A DNA stretch of 64,000 bases, from assembly GCA_037176725.1 (NCBI GenBank), contig JAZBRS010000049.1:39486001-39550000 (forward strand), given 5' to 3'. Shown here piece by piece: positions 21,401-34,002 of the stretch; within the stretch, counting starts at the first letter, position 1, and every line of letters begins with the position of its first letter. A model generated the notes under the pieces. It was not told where the DNA came from and searched no databases. It saw nothing but the letters and a program-made list of their open reading frames with translations. The position numbers and the translations under genes were made by a program. This stretch comes from Posidonia oceanica. Lineage: Eukaryota; Streptophyta; Magnoliopsida; Alismatales; Posidoniaceae.

Positions 21401-22113
21401 CTTACACCGTTTTCTCTTGCATGTCGCCTGCATTGCCTGGTTTTACTGCCGTTTTGCTTTTCCGTTTGCATTTGCATATAGGGCAGTGATGCTTACTGCC
21501 TGGAGTTCCCACGAGGCAGGTTTCGACCGGTTCGGAACACAGACATCGTTGCTGAGCACTTAGACAGCACGTTTATTTTCCTGCATTGCATCCCACCACT
21601 TAGAGCACACCTTTGAGCATTCATTCAGGCATTCATTGGCATTTAGGCATTCAAACCTGCATTTTCCTGCATATGCGAGCGTAAGCCTAGAAAGACTGAT
21701 TCTCGGGCGTGTCGGGGGTGCCTAACACCTTCCCCGCACATAACAGGAGTCCCTGCCCAGTCTTTTGGCCCGCAATGACCATATTGCCCTTATCCTAGGC
21801 ATGAGTCATTTCATTAGCATTCATTTGCATTTGTTTTCTTTTGCATTGCTTTGCATTGCATCCTTTGCTCGGTTTTGCGTGTTAACTCGCGCATTTCCCT
21901 CGGTTCTCCTTGTCTCCCGATAATAGACACGGTGGTGACTCTGAATTGTCGTATCTTCTTCTTTTCTTATCTTTTCTCCTCTATTTTAAGTGTTTTCGAG
22001 TTGAGCCCTCCTCCTCAGACATAGCCGCTTATAGTGAGCCTTATTCCGATCGGTGCACGCGAGCTTCTGGCAGTGTGCATGGACGATCTGAACACCGGGA
22101 TTACTACAAATTG

Positions 22114-22559
22114 TATATTTTGAAATGATATATATTTCTGCACACTCAGTAAACTTGTCAAATACCTCTTTTAAATTACCTTTCTCAAAGCTAAAGTGAG
22201 CTTAAGTGACCAATATGGTAAAATAATGGCCCTTAATTGAAATTAACTTGAAACCAGCATATTCAAGTGAAATAGTATGTAAATGACATAGTTATAAGGA
22301 AAGATTTCACCCGGAAGCTTAAGAATTGAATTTTGAAGTTGTCGTCGCCTTAACGAGCCATTAACTTGATGAAACAATCAACCAGAGATTCCGACTGGCC
22401 CGGATGTCTAAAAAATATGAAACCAACGCTCGTACGTGTATTTCAACTTAGTTAAACCTCTGGAATGGGCAAAACGGGCGCATGCAACTCAATCACGGAT
22501 CAGGGGGCAATCCAGCCAAGTTCAGTGACTTAAGTCACTGATAAAACATTATACGCCTC
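22114..22559. other. X-A spacer between PMD2 and PMD3, resumed after the solo LTRs
   Basis: It is collinear with X-B 59336-59781. It is AT-rich, with no open frame and no AATAAA near the end of PMD2. Its right end contains the first motif of the PMD3 promoter array (AACATTATACGCC), and the next Ogre-like LTR starts inside that array. Confidence 0.8.
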
Positions 22560-25500
22560 TGTTGACACCCCATCTTGGCAGACCCGGACCCTTGGAGCCC
22601 TCTTGGTGATTGCTGGATCAAACCCCAACCAAACCCTAACCCTAATCCTCCTCTCTACCCTTCAAAACCAGCCTGTTTTGACCTAAACCTTTACCCCCTT
22701 CCCAACCTCAAAACCTAACCAAAATCCATAGGGAAACCCACCACTATCCACCCAACAAGCCTACCCAAAAACCTAGAAATTTCCAAACCTAACCCATTCC
22801 CAAAAACCACAGAAAACCTAGGTGAAACTACCCTTTTTCTACACCTTGAAACCCCTCCAAAACCTCCTTAGAATCAAACCAAAACCTCAGAACCAAGACT
22901 TCAAACCCTAGACTACCCACTCACCAATTTTCACCCCATTCCAAGACCATTAAGACCCTCTTTCACCCAAATTATCCTTTTCTCTCTCCGGGATTAACAT
23001 TTTCTCTCTCCTCTCTCTCTCCTGATTATCATCTCTCTTTTCATCCCTTTCTTATCCTTTTTCTGGTCTGGCTGTGGGCCCCCCTCTGTGCTTCTATCCT
23101 TCCTCTATCTTATCCTTATTTTTACTTTATTTTTAACACTTTTTCTGAATTTTAAGAAATCGTTTTCCTCCAACCTATCTCTTTTCCTCTTATCTCCCTC
23201 TTTTCTCCATTTCTTTCCTCCTTCTCCTTTCCTTTTCTCCCTTTTGCAAAAATCCACAAAAACCCATAAAAATCTGTAAAATCTCAAAACACAAAAGAAG
23301 CAAATCAGAATCCTAAGAAAAACAATTAAAAATATATTAAACAAGCTATTAACAACTTAAACTTAACTAAATCAAGTTAAAAGAAAAACCAAACATGCAA
23401 GCTAAAAAATGCAAAACAAATCAAAAGAAAACACTGAAAAATCAAGGAAAAAACTAAAATGAGATCTAAACCTAGCAAAAGTAAAAACCCCACTAAAAGA
23501 ATTAAAAAAAAAACCCTAAAAAAGAAGAATTAAAAATCAAACACTAAAACAAATAATTAAAGAAGGCAAGAGACTTAACCTAATAAACATAAGAAAAACA
23601 AGTTAAAAACTTAATTAAAAAAAAAGAGAAAAACACATCTGAAAGACTTGAAAACACTCTATCAAACCAGAAAAAAACCAACTAAAAAAACTTCAAGGAA
23701 AATCAACAAATAAAAATCAAAACATAACTTAAAAGACTTAAAAAGGAAGAAACCCTAAGAAGACTAAAACTTAAAAATCTAAAAAACATCCTGATTAATG
23801 GGAAAATAAATCCTAAAAAATCCTAATCAATATTCTAAGTGTCCAACAAGGGAAACACAATTTTTAAAAACAATTTAAAAAGGGTTTAACAAACATTTAA
23901 TCAAGTGAAAACCAATTAAAAGCAAAACCAAAACCCTAAAACCCTAATCAAGCCCAAAACACATTAATCAACTCAAAATGACCATTAAAAATTTTAATTA
24001 AAATCCTAATCTACAGCACAACCCTTCTGATATTTTTATTTATTTTTAGTTTATTTTTACCTAATTTTATTTCCCCATTCTACCCTCTCTTTCTTTCTTA
24101 CTTTTCTTTTTCATTCTTTCTTTTCTTTACTGGGCTCAATCCAGCCCGTTTCCTTTTTTCTTTTATTTCTTTGTTTTTTCCTTCAGCCCGCACGGTCCGG
24201 CCCACGCCCCTCCGTCTTCCTCCTTCTCCTTCTGTAGATTTTTTCTGCAGTTCTTCCCGCGAGCGGCCGGCTACAGCTTTCCCTCCGTGGTTTTGAATTT
24301 GAGCTTCCATCATTTCAATCCACAGAGCTCGCCGCCTCTCCTTCCTCTCTGCGGCTTTTCCGGAGCCGGTCGTCCCGTCCTCTCTGCTGCAGTGGCCGCC
24401 GCTAATTTCAAATTCAGCCCGCGCCCAGCAGCGCCTCCTCCGGATATAAGCCGTCCGTTCCTTCAATCCAGGGAGAAGGTAGAACGAGTGTGAGCAAGCA
24501 AGTGCGAGTGACAATCCAGAACCAGAGAGAGCAGACCTGAGAGCGAACCAGAGGCCAAATTTCCAACTTCTTCCCCACCTGTGCATTCCTTCCTTCTCCT
24601 CTGCATTTCTTCCAATTCCAGAGAGAAGAGAGAGCAGAAGAGAGTGTTTGAGGGAGTCTCCAGCATCCCGGAGAGGAGCCTCAGTCTCAGTCCAATTCCC
24701 ACGCCCAATCCTCCTCCAATTCCCTCTGAGATCTTCAGAAAACTTCCTTCTTTCGTTTCCAGAAAACCAAATCCCTTTCCGGCCTTCATCCACCTCCCAA
24801 TTACTCCCCCAACTTCACCCGACACACAGCCATTTCCCTTCATCATTTCCCAGCCTTTCCACCCACAAAACTGCCCTCGGACCACCTAACTTTCCATCTG
24901 CAACCCAACTGAACCCATTCCATAATTCCCTCCTCCACAATCCACAGCATCCTCCTAAACTACACCCAGCTACTCACCTATCCTCCACCTTTCCAAAGCC
25001 CCAGCCATCAGACCTTCTCATCCACCACAGGTCTTAAGCCACACCACAAACACTTGAACCACCTTCTGTCCAGAAATCAACCATCTCTCCAATTTCTCTC
25101 CACAGTCTCCCAAAAGCCAATCCGACCACCCAGAACCCTTCGCCGGACCTCCAGCAACCTCCCGGAGGGTCCCATCCAGCCTGAGGAGCAGCGGACACTC
25201 CCCCCGGCCTCCGGCTGCCACCCTGAACCCACAACCTACCGGATCTCCCTCCAGTCTTCGCAGCTCACGTCTGACCACCTGGGAAGTTCCGGAGGATCGT
25301 TCTGAAGCGACTCCAGCCCTCGCGAGCAGTGGACGACGCCCGCAGCGACCGGACGGCCTCCACCGGCGACTGCTGAAGCCACCGACGTCGGGAGGACATC
25401 TCAGACGCGGACAACGGTAAATCTTCCTTCCCTTAGCCTCCTCTTCCTCTTCTCTTGCTTCCCCAGCCTTTAGAATAGGTTTTCTGGCCCCCCTGTTCCG

Positions 25501-28500
25501 TTTCGACTCGCCGGTCCAGTCGTCTTCCCCGGCGACGTTCTCCGGTCTTCGCGACGATTCGGCCAGCGGAACGCGACCCCCGTGATCCCCGGAGCTCCGC
25601 ACAGACGGCAGGAGACTCCTCCGGTCTTCAGAACGCAGCTCCGCTGCGTCGAGCGGCCGGACCGAGTTCCAGAAGTGCTGCAGACCTCCGGCAAGCATTC
25701 TGGCGCGTTCCAGGCATCGTCGTCCCTCGCCGATCGTCGCCCTGCCTCCGTCAGCCCTAGGAGCAGCACCTCCGCCCTCCTGCGCGTCTCCAAGCCCCCT
25801 GTGCCGGCATTCATGGGCGCTGGCAGCTTGCTGCTACAGTGCCCATGGCTGCCGGCTTTTACTGTGCATTTATTTTGTCCTAGCTAAAGTTTTTAGGTAA
25901 ATATTGCATATTTGGTTTAAGTTTCTGTCATTTTACATTCTAGTCCTTATTTCATTTAATCTGCTGTATTTTTGAATCAAAATCATATTAAATTGCATGA
26001 TCTGTTTATGGTTTTCAGTATTTGCAATTTGGTCCATTTACTGTGCTGTGCTGTTATTTAATTTTGCATTTTAGTCCCTCTACTTTCGATTTTTGCATGC
26101 AAGTCCTGCTCATAATCAGTTCATTTATTTGCATTAAGTTTACCATACTGCATTGCATTCTAGGTCCCTGCATGTTTCTGCTTTTGCATTTAGGTCCATG
26201 CACTGTAGGAACTTAGCTTTTATTTTCTTATTTTGCATACTGCATTGCATTTCTTTTCCTCTGTTTTTGCATATTTGTATTTAGGTCCATTTTAAATGGA
26301 CAGTAGCTTTTATGCATGTATTTTGGCTTATTGTATTGCATTTTCAACCCTGTTTTTTCCAAAAATTGCACTGCAGTCCTGTTATCTGATTTTCAGAGCA
26401 TGTTTTCCATATAAAATTGCATTTTTGACCCTGCATGATTTAAAAATCACACATAGGTCCTTGCATCTTTCAAAAACCCTGTAAAAAGACTATTTTGCCC
26501 CTAGGTTGCATCCTAGCTCCTATGCTTACCAAATTGCATGCAGACCCTCCACCAGTATTCTCAGACTCCCCAGAACCTTGTTTTCTGGAAAATTTGCATT
26601 TTAGACTCCAGTTTTCTTAAAATTGCTTTCTGATCCCTTTCTGCTTTCAAAACCTCTTTCAAAGCATACCCTCTTTTCAAAACAGCTTTCTGAGCCTAGT
26701 TTTTGCAAAATGGACCCCTGTCCTCTCCTGTTTTCGAAATCCTTTCCTGTGGACCCCTGTTTTCTGGAAAATTTGCATTTTTAGCCCCTTTCTTTTTCAA
26801 AATGCTTTCTGAACTCCTGGCTTTTCCCAGTGTCTTCTCTTTGCTTTTTCTTGCTTTTGCATGCATTCTGCATCCATCTAGTCTTGCATTCTAGCATCTT
26901 CTTGCACACACCAAGCACTTTTAGCTCCCCTTCACCTGGGAGGACCTTTTTGCACACCCCTAGGACCTCCTGAACACCTAGATCTGTTCTTCTCCCCTGT
27001 TCTGGCCCTCCTGCCTTGAAGCTGCGATATCTTCCAATCCGGCCGTTGGATCTTCTCAAGTAAGCTGCCCAGGCGACCGCAGCGAAGCGCCCTTCAGCAT
27101 GGACCAGACAGATTTCAGATCAGGCTCCTGGATTTCCAGGTATGTCCTCCTGAACCCCTTCATTGCATTCATTTGCATGCCATTTGCACAGTTTTCCTTG
27201 TTTTCGCTTTCTGTCTCTTTGAGCATGTAGAATAGGGCTTCCCCTTTCTGCTTGTATCTTCCAATCCCCGTTTCGCGTATTCCTGAGTGTTTTGTGTTGT
27301 GTTTTCCCTGGATTTACCACGAAATGTGACTTTCTTCCCCCTTTTCCACGATCCGATCGCATCGCGAGCTTTGGGCAGCGTGCGAGACACACCGTGGAAC
27401 GGTTTAGCGGGAAACAGTCGCAAAGAGGTGGTAATCCCTCCGTTTGCACACTCTCCCCTCCGTAGGTCTTCACACCTACTCTGAGCGGTCCTAAACGACG
27501 TCTGTTCATACACATGCGTTGTTTTGCCTCCCCTTTTGCCTCTTCTGATCTTTTCTCTGCATTCTTGCATTCGCATGGCTTTTCCGGGGTTTTGCTTCGC
27601 TGTTTTGGCGCCGTTTCGCGTGCCCGCTCTCGCTTTGGCACCGTTTTGCGTGCCTGCTTTGCTTTTGCGCCGTTCTGCGCACTCGCTTTCCTTTTGGCAC
27701 GGTTTTGCGTGTCCGCTATCGTCTTTTGCATCGTTTTGCGTGCCTTTCGGTTTTCTTGTCTCGTTTCGTGTGTTGCCTTGTTTTCCGTTCGTTTTGCGTG
27801 TCGGTTTCGCTCTTTTGCATCGTTTTGCGTGCGTTGCTCATCTCTCGCCTCGTTTTGCGTGTTTTACGCCGTTTCCCTTGCATGTCGATTGCATTGCATG
27901 GTTTTCTCGCTGATTCGCTTTTTCGCCTGCATTTGCATATAGGGCTGTGATGCTTACTGTCTGGAGTTCTCACGAGCTAGGTTTCGCCTAGTTCGGAACA
28001 CGGACAGCGTAGCTGAGCACTTAGAGAGCACGTTTACTTCCTTGCTTTGTTTCTTCCCACTTAGAGCACACCTTGAGCATTCATTTAGGCATTTATAGGC
28101 ACATAGGCATTCAATCCTGCATTTTCCTGCGTATGCGAGCGTAAGCCTAGAAAGACCGATTCTCGGGCGTGTCGGGGGTGCCTAACACCTTCCCCGCGCG
28201 TAACAGGAGTCCTTGCCCTGTCTTCTGGCCCGCAATGACCGTACTGCCCTTATCCTAGGCTAGAGTCATCTCATTTGCATTTGTTTGCATTTGTTTTCCT
28301 TTGCATTGCTTTGCTTTGCATTTCTTGCTCGGTTTTGCGCATTAATTCACGCATTTCCCCGGTTTTCCTTGTCTCCCGTTAATAGACATGGTGGCGACTC
28401 TGATTTGTCTTATCTTTCCTTTTTCTCCTCGATTTTAAGCGTTTTCGAGTTGAGCCTCTTCCTCGGATCCAATCGCCGCTAAATCAGCGAGCCTGATTCC

Positions 28501-28516
28501 GATCGGGATCGCTACA
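22560..28516 (+). mobile_element. 5' LTR of an Ogre-like element, plus strand
   Basis: It starts TGTTGACACCCC and ends GGGATCGCTACA, 5957 bp, and is immediately followed by a PBS. It is homologous along its length to both solo LTRs: TATA-like GATATAAG at 24443-24450, GCATTTT-type repeats at 25900-26870, 30-bp repeats at 27600-27870, and the conserved block at 28129-28213. Very long LTRs and this PBS type are features of Ogre-like members of the Tat lineage. The 3' LTR is missing; the element ends in gag at 31234. Confidence 0.9.
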
Positions 28517-28517
28517 G

Positions 28518-28535
28518 TGGCGACTCTGCTGGGGA
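28518..28535 (+). promoter_or_regulatory. Primer binding site of the Ogre-like element
   Basis: TGGCGACTCTGCTGGGGA begins one base after the LTR end. Ogre-type elements are reported to have a tRNA-Arg PBS of this TGGCGACTC form. It fixes the orientation and the LTR boundary. Confidence 0.85.
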
Positions 28536-29809
28536 GTAGACTAGACTCCGGCTTTCGTTCCCGGCTTCTCGCTCGCTTGTTTTGCAGCTTTGACTGCCTT
28601 GTGTGCCTTCTTCGCCTGTTTTGCTCGCTTTTCTGTGCAAACTCCTAGCGAGTCGCTTCGTAGCTACTTTGCTTAGGTTTTGCACCTCTTTTGTCTCGGT
28701 TTGCGCTTTCCTTTGCCTGGCTTTGCCCCTTTGCCTGTTTATTTACTTACTGTCTTGCTTGTGCCCTTAACTCCTTTACAGTCTGCTTACTTTTACCTTA
28801 CTTTATCTTACTTGCTCATTATTGCTTCAATTCTCGCACATTACATGTCTACATACTTTGTTTGGCTAAAATACATGCTTTTTGAACGTTGAATGCTTCT
28901 TTTACACTCTTGCTATGTCACTACACACGCACATACTATGCTTACATGCTTTTTGACTGGATGAATGTTTCTTTTTCACCATCATATTCACAAACACTCG
29001 CACATGCCATGAACATGCCTTTTGTTGTGTTGTATGATTGTCTGCCTGCCATGCTTGACTGATTTTCTTCCCTTTCGCACATGCCATGCTTAGGACAGTA
29101 GAAACATGTTTGCTCTCCCTTTTGCTTAACTTAAAAGCTACAATAAAGCTAAACAATAACTTCTAAGCACAACTAGAGCCAATAACTTGCAATTTTCCCC
29201 CTTTCTGGTTAATAAAACGCAAGTAAAAAACTCTAAAGCATTTTGCATGATTGATTCATTTTAGAAAGCATGCATCCTCTCCTCTGAGTCCACCCACAGT
29301 CTGCGAAGGACAGTCCCGGCCCCTTGTTCCACCGCTTTGAGCGTGGCACGAGTCAGTCGGTCTGTCCCCCCTTGTCCGAGGGTCGTGTCGGTGTTAGTAG
29401 AGGGTACCACCCACGCTTTGGCGGGGTAGAGGCCACCAACGCACCACCCTATTATTACCTGAGCTTTGGGCCAGGAGTTTGACAGGGAACCTGCTTTTTC
29501 TGACCTGGAGTCTGTCTAAACCCACTACCCTTGAGTGTGTCCTAGTAGGTCATCTACTCAGGACTTGCATGGTGAGAGAGCGCATCTTAGGACATTCACT
29601 TGCATGTATGCCATTCATGCCACCCCTAATAACTCTTTATTGCATACAACCTCTAACATCTTTACTCTTTTGCAGGTACGTGCGGGATCCGCTGCCCGGA
29701 CTCTGAGCGTCCTTCCTCTGAGCTACTTGTCACTTCTGGCGGTAGCTTCCTTTAGGCTTTACTTCTTTCTCTCTCGTCGCAGTTTCTGCTCACTTAGACT
29801 CAGTCAGCA
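28536..29809 (+). other. Leader between PBS and gag of the Ogre-like element
   Basis: About 1.27 kb without a convincing open frame; the longest frames are 60-125 codons and show no recognisable domain. Legume Ogre elements carry an extra ORF1 here. None is visible, so the element is Ogre-like in its LTR and PBS but not a full Ogre match. Confidence 0.6.
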
Positions 29810-31234
29810 ATGGCCCAATCTATCGGTGGGCTCCACTTTACCGTTGATTCGGAGGGGTTTACCACTTGGGTCTCTCCGGATTTCACTTCTGTTCGCTCTG
29901 TGCCCTCTATGACACCAGGATTCGATCCTCAGGCATCTAGGGTACTCCCTTCTGCTGCGGGTCTTTGGCAAACTTGCGCCACTCTGGATCCGATCGTCGA
30001 ATCTGTCTCGATGATCGCCCCTTGCATTCTAGAGGCGCCTCTGACTCCTTCGTCCTTGGGATATGTCGTTCACGACATCCCTTCCACTGCGGCGACCTTT
30101 GCTTTAGGTTCTCAATCTCTTGAGTCTGCCTCCCGGCCTGTTCTGCAATTCAGTGTTCCCACTCACGGGTCCCTTGAAGCGCGGTATCGGCACCTGATGG
30201 ACCTTGCCCACACACTGCAGGGTATGGCTCTATCAGTTCGACCCTCTTGTATTCCTGCTGCCCCTGAGGTTCCTCTGCGGTCTGCTGTTGCACACACTGC
30301 ACCCCCGCCCAGGCCATCGCCCCAGCTACACACTGCTCCGGTGATGAGGGCGCGGCATTTGTCTCCTGCTTCTGCACAACACCGTGCACTGCATACAACT
30401 CCCTTTTCTGGTGATCAGTCTCTCGGACTGGTTGGAGCACGGTATCCCACTGGTTCACTGCCCGGCATCGCGCCTGAGCAGCAACTGTTGCTCCAACAAT
30501 CTGCATCTCGCACCACACAGCATATTGCCCATCCATCCCCCTTGCATCAGGTTCAGAACCCAGCATACTTTCCTGCCTACACTGCACGCACGCACGGATA
30601 CGCCGGCCATCCCGTTGCTCCACCAGGTGACGTGGTGGTGGATTCGGAGGAGCACTTAGGTGCGACCCACTCGACGTATGTGGTCCCTGCCCCTGTTGCC
30701 TCATTTCCTATGGCAGCCAATCCAGACCCCATCAATGACAGGATGGATGTTCTGGAGAAAGCACTACGTCTAGTGCAAAGCAAGGACCACCAGTCTTACC
30801 AGTTTCGCGACCTTTGTCTCTTTCCCGAGGCCGCACTCCCTTCGAAGTTCCGCATCCCGGTCTTCGACAAATACAATGGTAAAGGCTGTCCTATTTCGCA
30901 TATGAAGGCATACTGCGGGGACCTTGCTCAGCTTCAGGCTGATGAAAGGCTCCTTATCCGCCTGTTTCAGAAGAGTTTGACCGGCCCCGCGCTCAAGTGG
31001 TTCACTTCCCTTGACATGGCCACGGTTCGAACTTGGACGGATCTTTCTCAGGCCTTCCTTGAGCAGTATGCTTTCAACCTCGACCTGATCCCCAAGAGGG
31101 AGGATCTTGTCGCCATCCAGCAGAGACCCCAAGAGCCATTCGGGGAGTATGTCGGTCGCTGGCGTTCCTTAGCCGCCCAAGTCAAAGATAAACCCTCCGA
31201 GGAGGATTCTATCGAGATGATTGTTAAAGGGGCG
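29810..31234 (+). pseudogene. Ogre-like gag, truncated at its 3' end
   Basis: It is open from ATG 29810 for about 475 codons. The N-terminal ~300 residues are Pro/Ser/His-rich with no known fold. The Tat gag core follows at residues ~335-470: DLCLFPEAALPSKFRIP, FDKYNGKG, SHMKAYCGDL, LIRLFQKSLTGPALKWFTSL, and DLSQAFLEQYAFNLDLIPKR. No zinc knuckle, protease or pol follows. The frame reads on into PMD3 sequence and ends at 31309, giving a short chimeric tail. The gag portion is undisrupted, which suggests recent insertion relative to the rest of X-A. Confidence 0.85.
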
Positions 31235-32350
31235 CTACTCCACTTGGCTGAAGGATTTTGTGCTCTAGGCTTAAGAGAGGAAATCTGTTTTGGCCCGTAC
31301 GTGCTATGATGGACTTCTGAATTTATTGGGCACAAACTTGGATTGGCCCCTGCTTCATGCCTCATGTGCCTTCTGGAGTCCTGAGACTCATACTTTCTTC
31401 TTCGGGGGTTGTGAGGCGACAATCCTAGTAGAGGATGTTCACGGCCTGCTTAGTGTAACTCAGATTGGAGCGGCCCAGCCAGATATTGACTTCCCATTGC
31501 CGTATGGAACAGTGGATATGCAAACATATATAGACCGTATCTTCACCCTTCCGCCTACCTTCCCAGTGATCAGAGGTCGCAGACTCAACTTGGTGCATTT
31601 GTACTTCAGCTTTCGATGGATTGAGGAATCCGCCTCTCAGGATCAGCTGTTGGTGTGTCTGCATTTACTAATTGGAGGCCTCACTTTATTTGTCACCAAG
31701 GATTTCTCCTTGGATGTCTATCATACTGAGTTCTTGATAGGCCTTACTGAGCATTTCTAGTGCTCTCCTTCAGTGGCCATTCTTGCTGCCACATATCTTG
31801 GCCTGACCAGCGTTTCCACCGGAGGGGATTTTATAGGCTCTCATTTCCTCCTTTCCAAGTGGCTGTAGGTCTATTTCCCGAGACTTGGGCCCGTGAAGAT
31901 AGATTTGATTGAGGAAAGGATTTGCTCTTTGTCTGCTGCCCCTATTGATATTTCTGCGCCTTCCACGTCCTTTCTCATAAGCACCAGGCATGAGGCTCTT
32001 CAATTGAGTTGGAGCTGATAGGGCCCACCCACTTTGTAGTTTACAACTCCCATCGTTGCTTTGAGATGGTGGGGCAGATGAAAGGGGTGCCGCCCCAGCT
32101 GAGCTTTATTCCTCGTATTCGGGTTCGGGAGCGCAGTCTTCCATCTGATGCAGTAATAGTATACTACATTCGGGCTCTCTGGTCATCTCTGGACCGCCAT
32201 GATGATTCAGAGGGGCCTTCAACTACTCCTTGCTGCCTACCACAGGGGGATGCGCATTGGAAGTGGTATTCAAAGCTACTGCCCAAGCCCCAAGAGTGGG
32301 TTGAAGCGTCGGGCGTGCTGCGCTGAAAAAGGAAGAAGATGATTAGATAA
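31235..32350 (+). pseudogene. PMD3, X-A copy: promoter, exon 1 and intron lost, body decayed
   Basis: It is collinear with X-B 60341-61457. The PMD core is present (WSPETHTFFFGGCEATILVEDVHGLL). Breaks: a stop shared with X-B just before the core (near 31263), TAG for Trp at 31758 (TGG in X-B), TAG for Gln near 31866, frameshifts near 31975, and an early TGA at 32324. The 559 bp corresponding to X-B 59782-60340, holding the promoter, exon 1 and intron, have been replaced by the Ogre-like element. Confidence 0.8.
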
Positions 32351-32519
32351 GCAATCATTGTAATTTTTATTTTTGGGGACCATGTATCTTCTTCAGGGAA
32401 TATATATATTTCATCCTTGTTCATGTGTTTTGAATTGTTCTGAGTTTAGAAATACTCCTTGATGGCTTTGATATTTGATCGAGGGCCTCTTTTCCACATT
32501 CTGCAGTTTAAGTCACAGT

Positions 32520-32625
32520 TAAAACGTAAGATGTAGAAGATCAGGTATCCAACATCCTTCCGTTGATCGTTATACGCTTCAGATGGCGTGTCTAACGTTG
32601 GACGCTGATATTTGCTCGTTTAACA
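32520..32625. promoter_or_regulatory. AACGTT motif array downstream of PMD3 (X-A)
   Basis: It contains AAAACGTAAGATG, TATCCAACATCC, GATCGTTATACGCTTC, and GCGTGTCTAACGTTGGACGC at 32586-32605, plus a weaker TTTAACACCCG. X-B has the equivalent at 61648-61784 with additional copies. It lies at the convergent side of PMD3 and pol. Confidence 0.5.
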
Positions 32626-33089
32626 CCCGTGGACTGTTTTCCTGCACTCCCTTAGCAAATTTGTTAGTCCATCTAAGGGTATGATTGCCCCTAGTCCAAA
32701 GTGCCTTCTGGAAACTCAGAAACATCTTTAACATTGTGAAATCAGCATGGTCACAAAACACTTGGTAACAACCTACATACAATGAATAACTTTAAGTAGA
32801 CCTAATGCTATGAATGGGAAAGAAGTCTTAATGCAATGGAGAAACTTAGATTTTGAATAACAAGTATTGGCCTCAGCTTTGTTGTCTAAAGATGATATGC
32901 CAAACGAGGGACTGTCTCTTCTTGAGATCCCAGTCTTAGCTCGTAGGCGAATACCAAGCGACCGTCCTGAATAGGAGGGGTCGAGTACAACGTGGAGTCG
33001 TAAAATGTCCTAGATTTCGCATCACTGGCCTTTACTTGTTATCAGTTTCATGAGATGATGTTGGTTGGGTAAAATTTACCCTATTCACT

Positions 33090-33235
33090 ATTTTTGGATT
33101 TTTGATTTTATCATTTTTTTTTGGAATTTTGACTTTATCATTTTTTTGGAATTTTGACTTTATCATGTTTTTGGATTTTTAATTTTTGGATTTTTTTTTT
33201 TGATTTTTGATTTTTTTTGGATTTTTGATTTTTAT
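33090..33235. repeat. TTTTTGGATTTTTGA minisatellite, X-A
   Basis: Irregular units of ATTTTTGGATTTTTGATTTT and TTTATCATTTTTTTGGA-like runs. X-B has a shorter version at 62228-62320. On the element strand it is an A-rich tract beyond the integrase stop. Confidence 0.7.
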
Positions 33236-34002
33236 GGGAGATGAAGAATCCTTTGGGAAGTTGGGAAACTGGAGACCTCATGGTTGGAAAACCTTGACAG
33301 TTTCGTCCCTTGTGCATCCTAGAGTCAGGAAATACCATGGGTTTATTTTGGCACCTAACTGCCCCTAGACCTAGGCCTCTGCCCCTTGCCTCTTAGTGTT
33401 CAGTGTAGGATGTGGGTAAAAGGAAAGTCAATGTCCTATCCAAAGATTTTGGCTAGAGATTTGAAGCCTATACCCCTCCCAATTCAAGGTTGATTCCTAC
33501 TGCGCCTAGTATTTACCCAGCTTTTCTGTTTTTGACTCTTGGACAGCTTCTTTGCTGCCGTCTTTTCCACTCTCTTTCTTTTTCCTTGCACATGGACAGC
33601 TTCTTTGGTGCCTTCTTTTCTGACCCTTTTTTTGCTTTCTTTCCTGGGTACTTTGGCAAGTAGTCTCACCCCTTCTGAGTGCTTGGCCAATAGATACTTG
33701 TTCTTTGACGAACCGAGACACTCTTTCATTTGATACACTCCCCTCTTTTCTGCGCTTCTAGGTTTTGGCCTTAGATGCCTACCCAATTTGTACTAGGGTA
33801 ACACGCCTGACTCGAGGGATGTGTGTGGACTTGTTATTCATGAATTGGGAGGGGGCTCCTTATGATTTGCCTCTATCCAGTGTGGGACCATTTCCTTTCC
33901 TTCACCCACAAGGTGTTTGTGGGGTGAGGCTAAGGCAAGATTCCTAGGCTTCAACAGCAGAGGGCCCTTGAGCACGGCTAGTCTAATGGCTCAGTGTGCA
34001 TA

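Larger units (their letters stand above)
10318..22108. mobile_element. Ogre-like solo LTR (outer), interrupted by a second solo LTR
   Basis: It starts TGTTGACATCCC and ends ATTACTACA, flanked by the perfect 5-bp duplication AATTG (10313-10317 and 22109-22113). X-B has the empty site, with a single AATTG at 59331-59335 and collinear flanks. The LTR itself is 10318-14626 plus 20468-22108, about 5.95 kb. It matches the LTR at 22560-28516, which is followed by a PBS. No internal retroelement sequence is present, so it is a solo LTR formed by LTR-LTR recombination. Orientation is as in 22560-28516 (plus). Confidence 0.9.
32351..34002. other. X-A spacer between PMD3 and the integrase end
   Basis: Collinear with X-B 61458-63136. 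It contains an AACGTT motif array (32520-32625), a T-rich minisatellite (33090-33235) and a doublet of a ~58-bp unit (33541-33640). No convincing gene lies on either strand; the two small plus-strand frames near 33500-33950 show no domain and differ between the copies. Confidence 0.65.

Noticed and set aside
33539..33947. Small plus-strand frames in the PMD3-pol spacer (also 62636-63146)
   Set aside because: Short, with different ends in X-A and X-B because of a 58-bp repeat. No domain, no TATA box, no conserved start.
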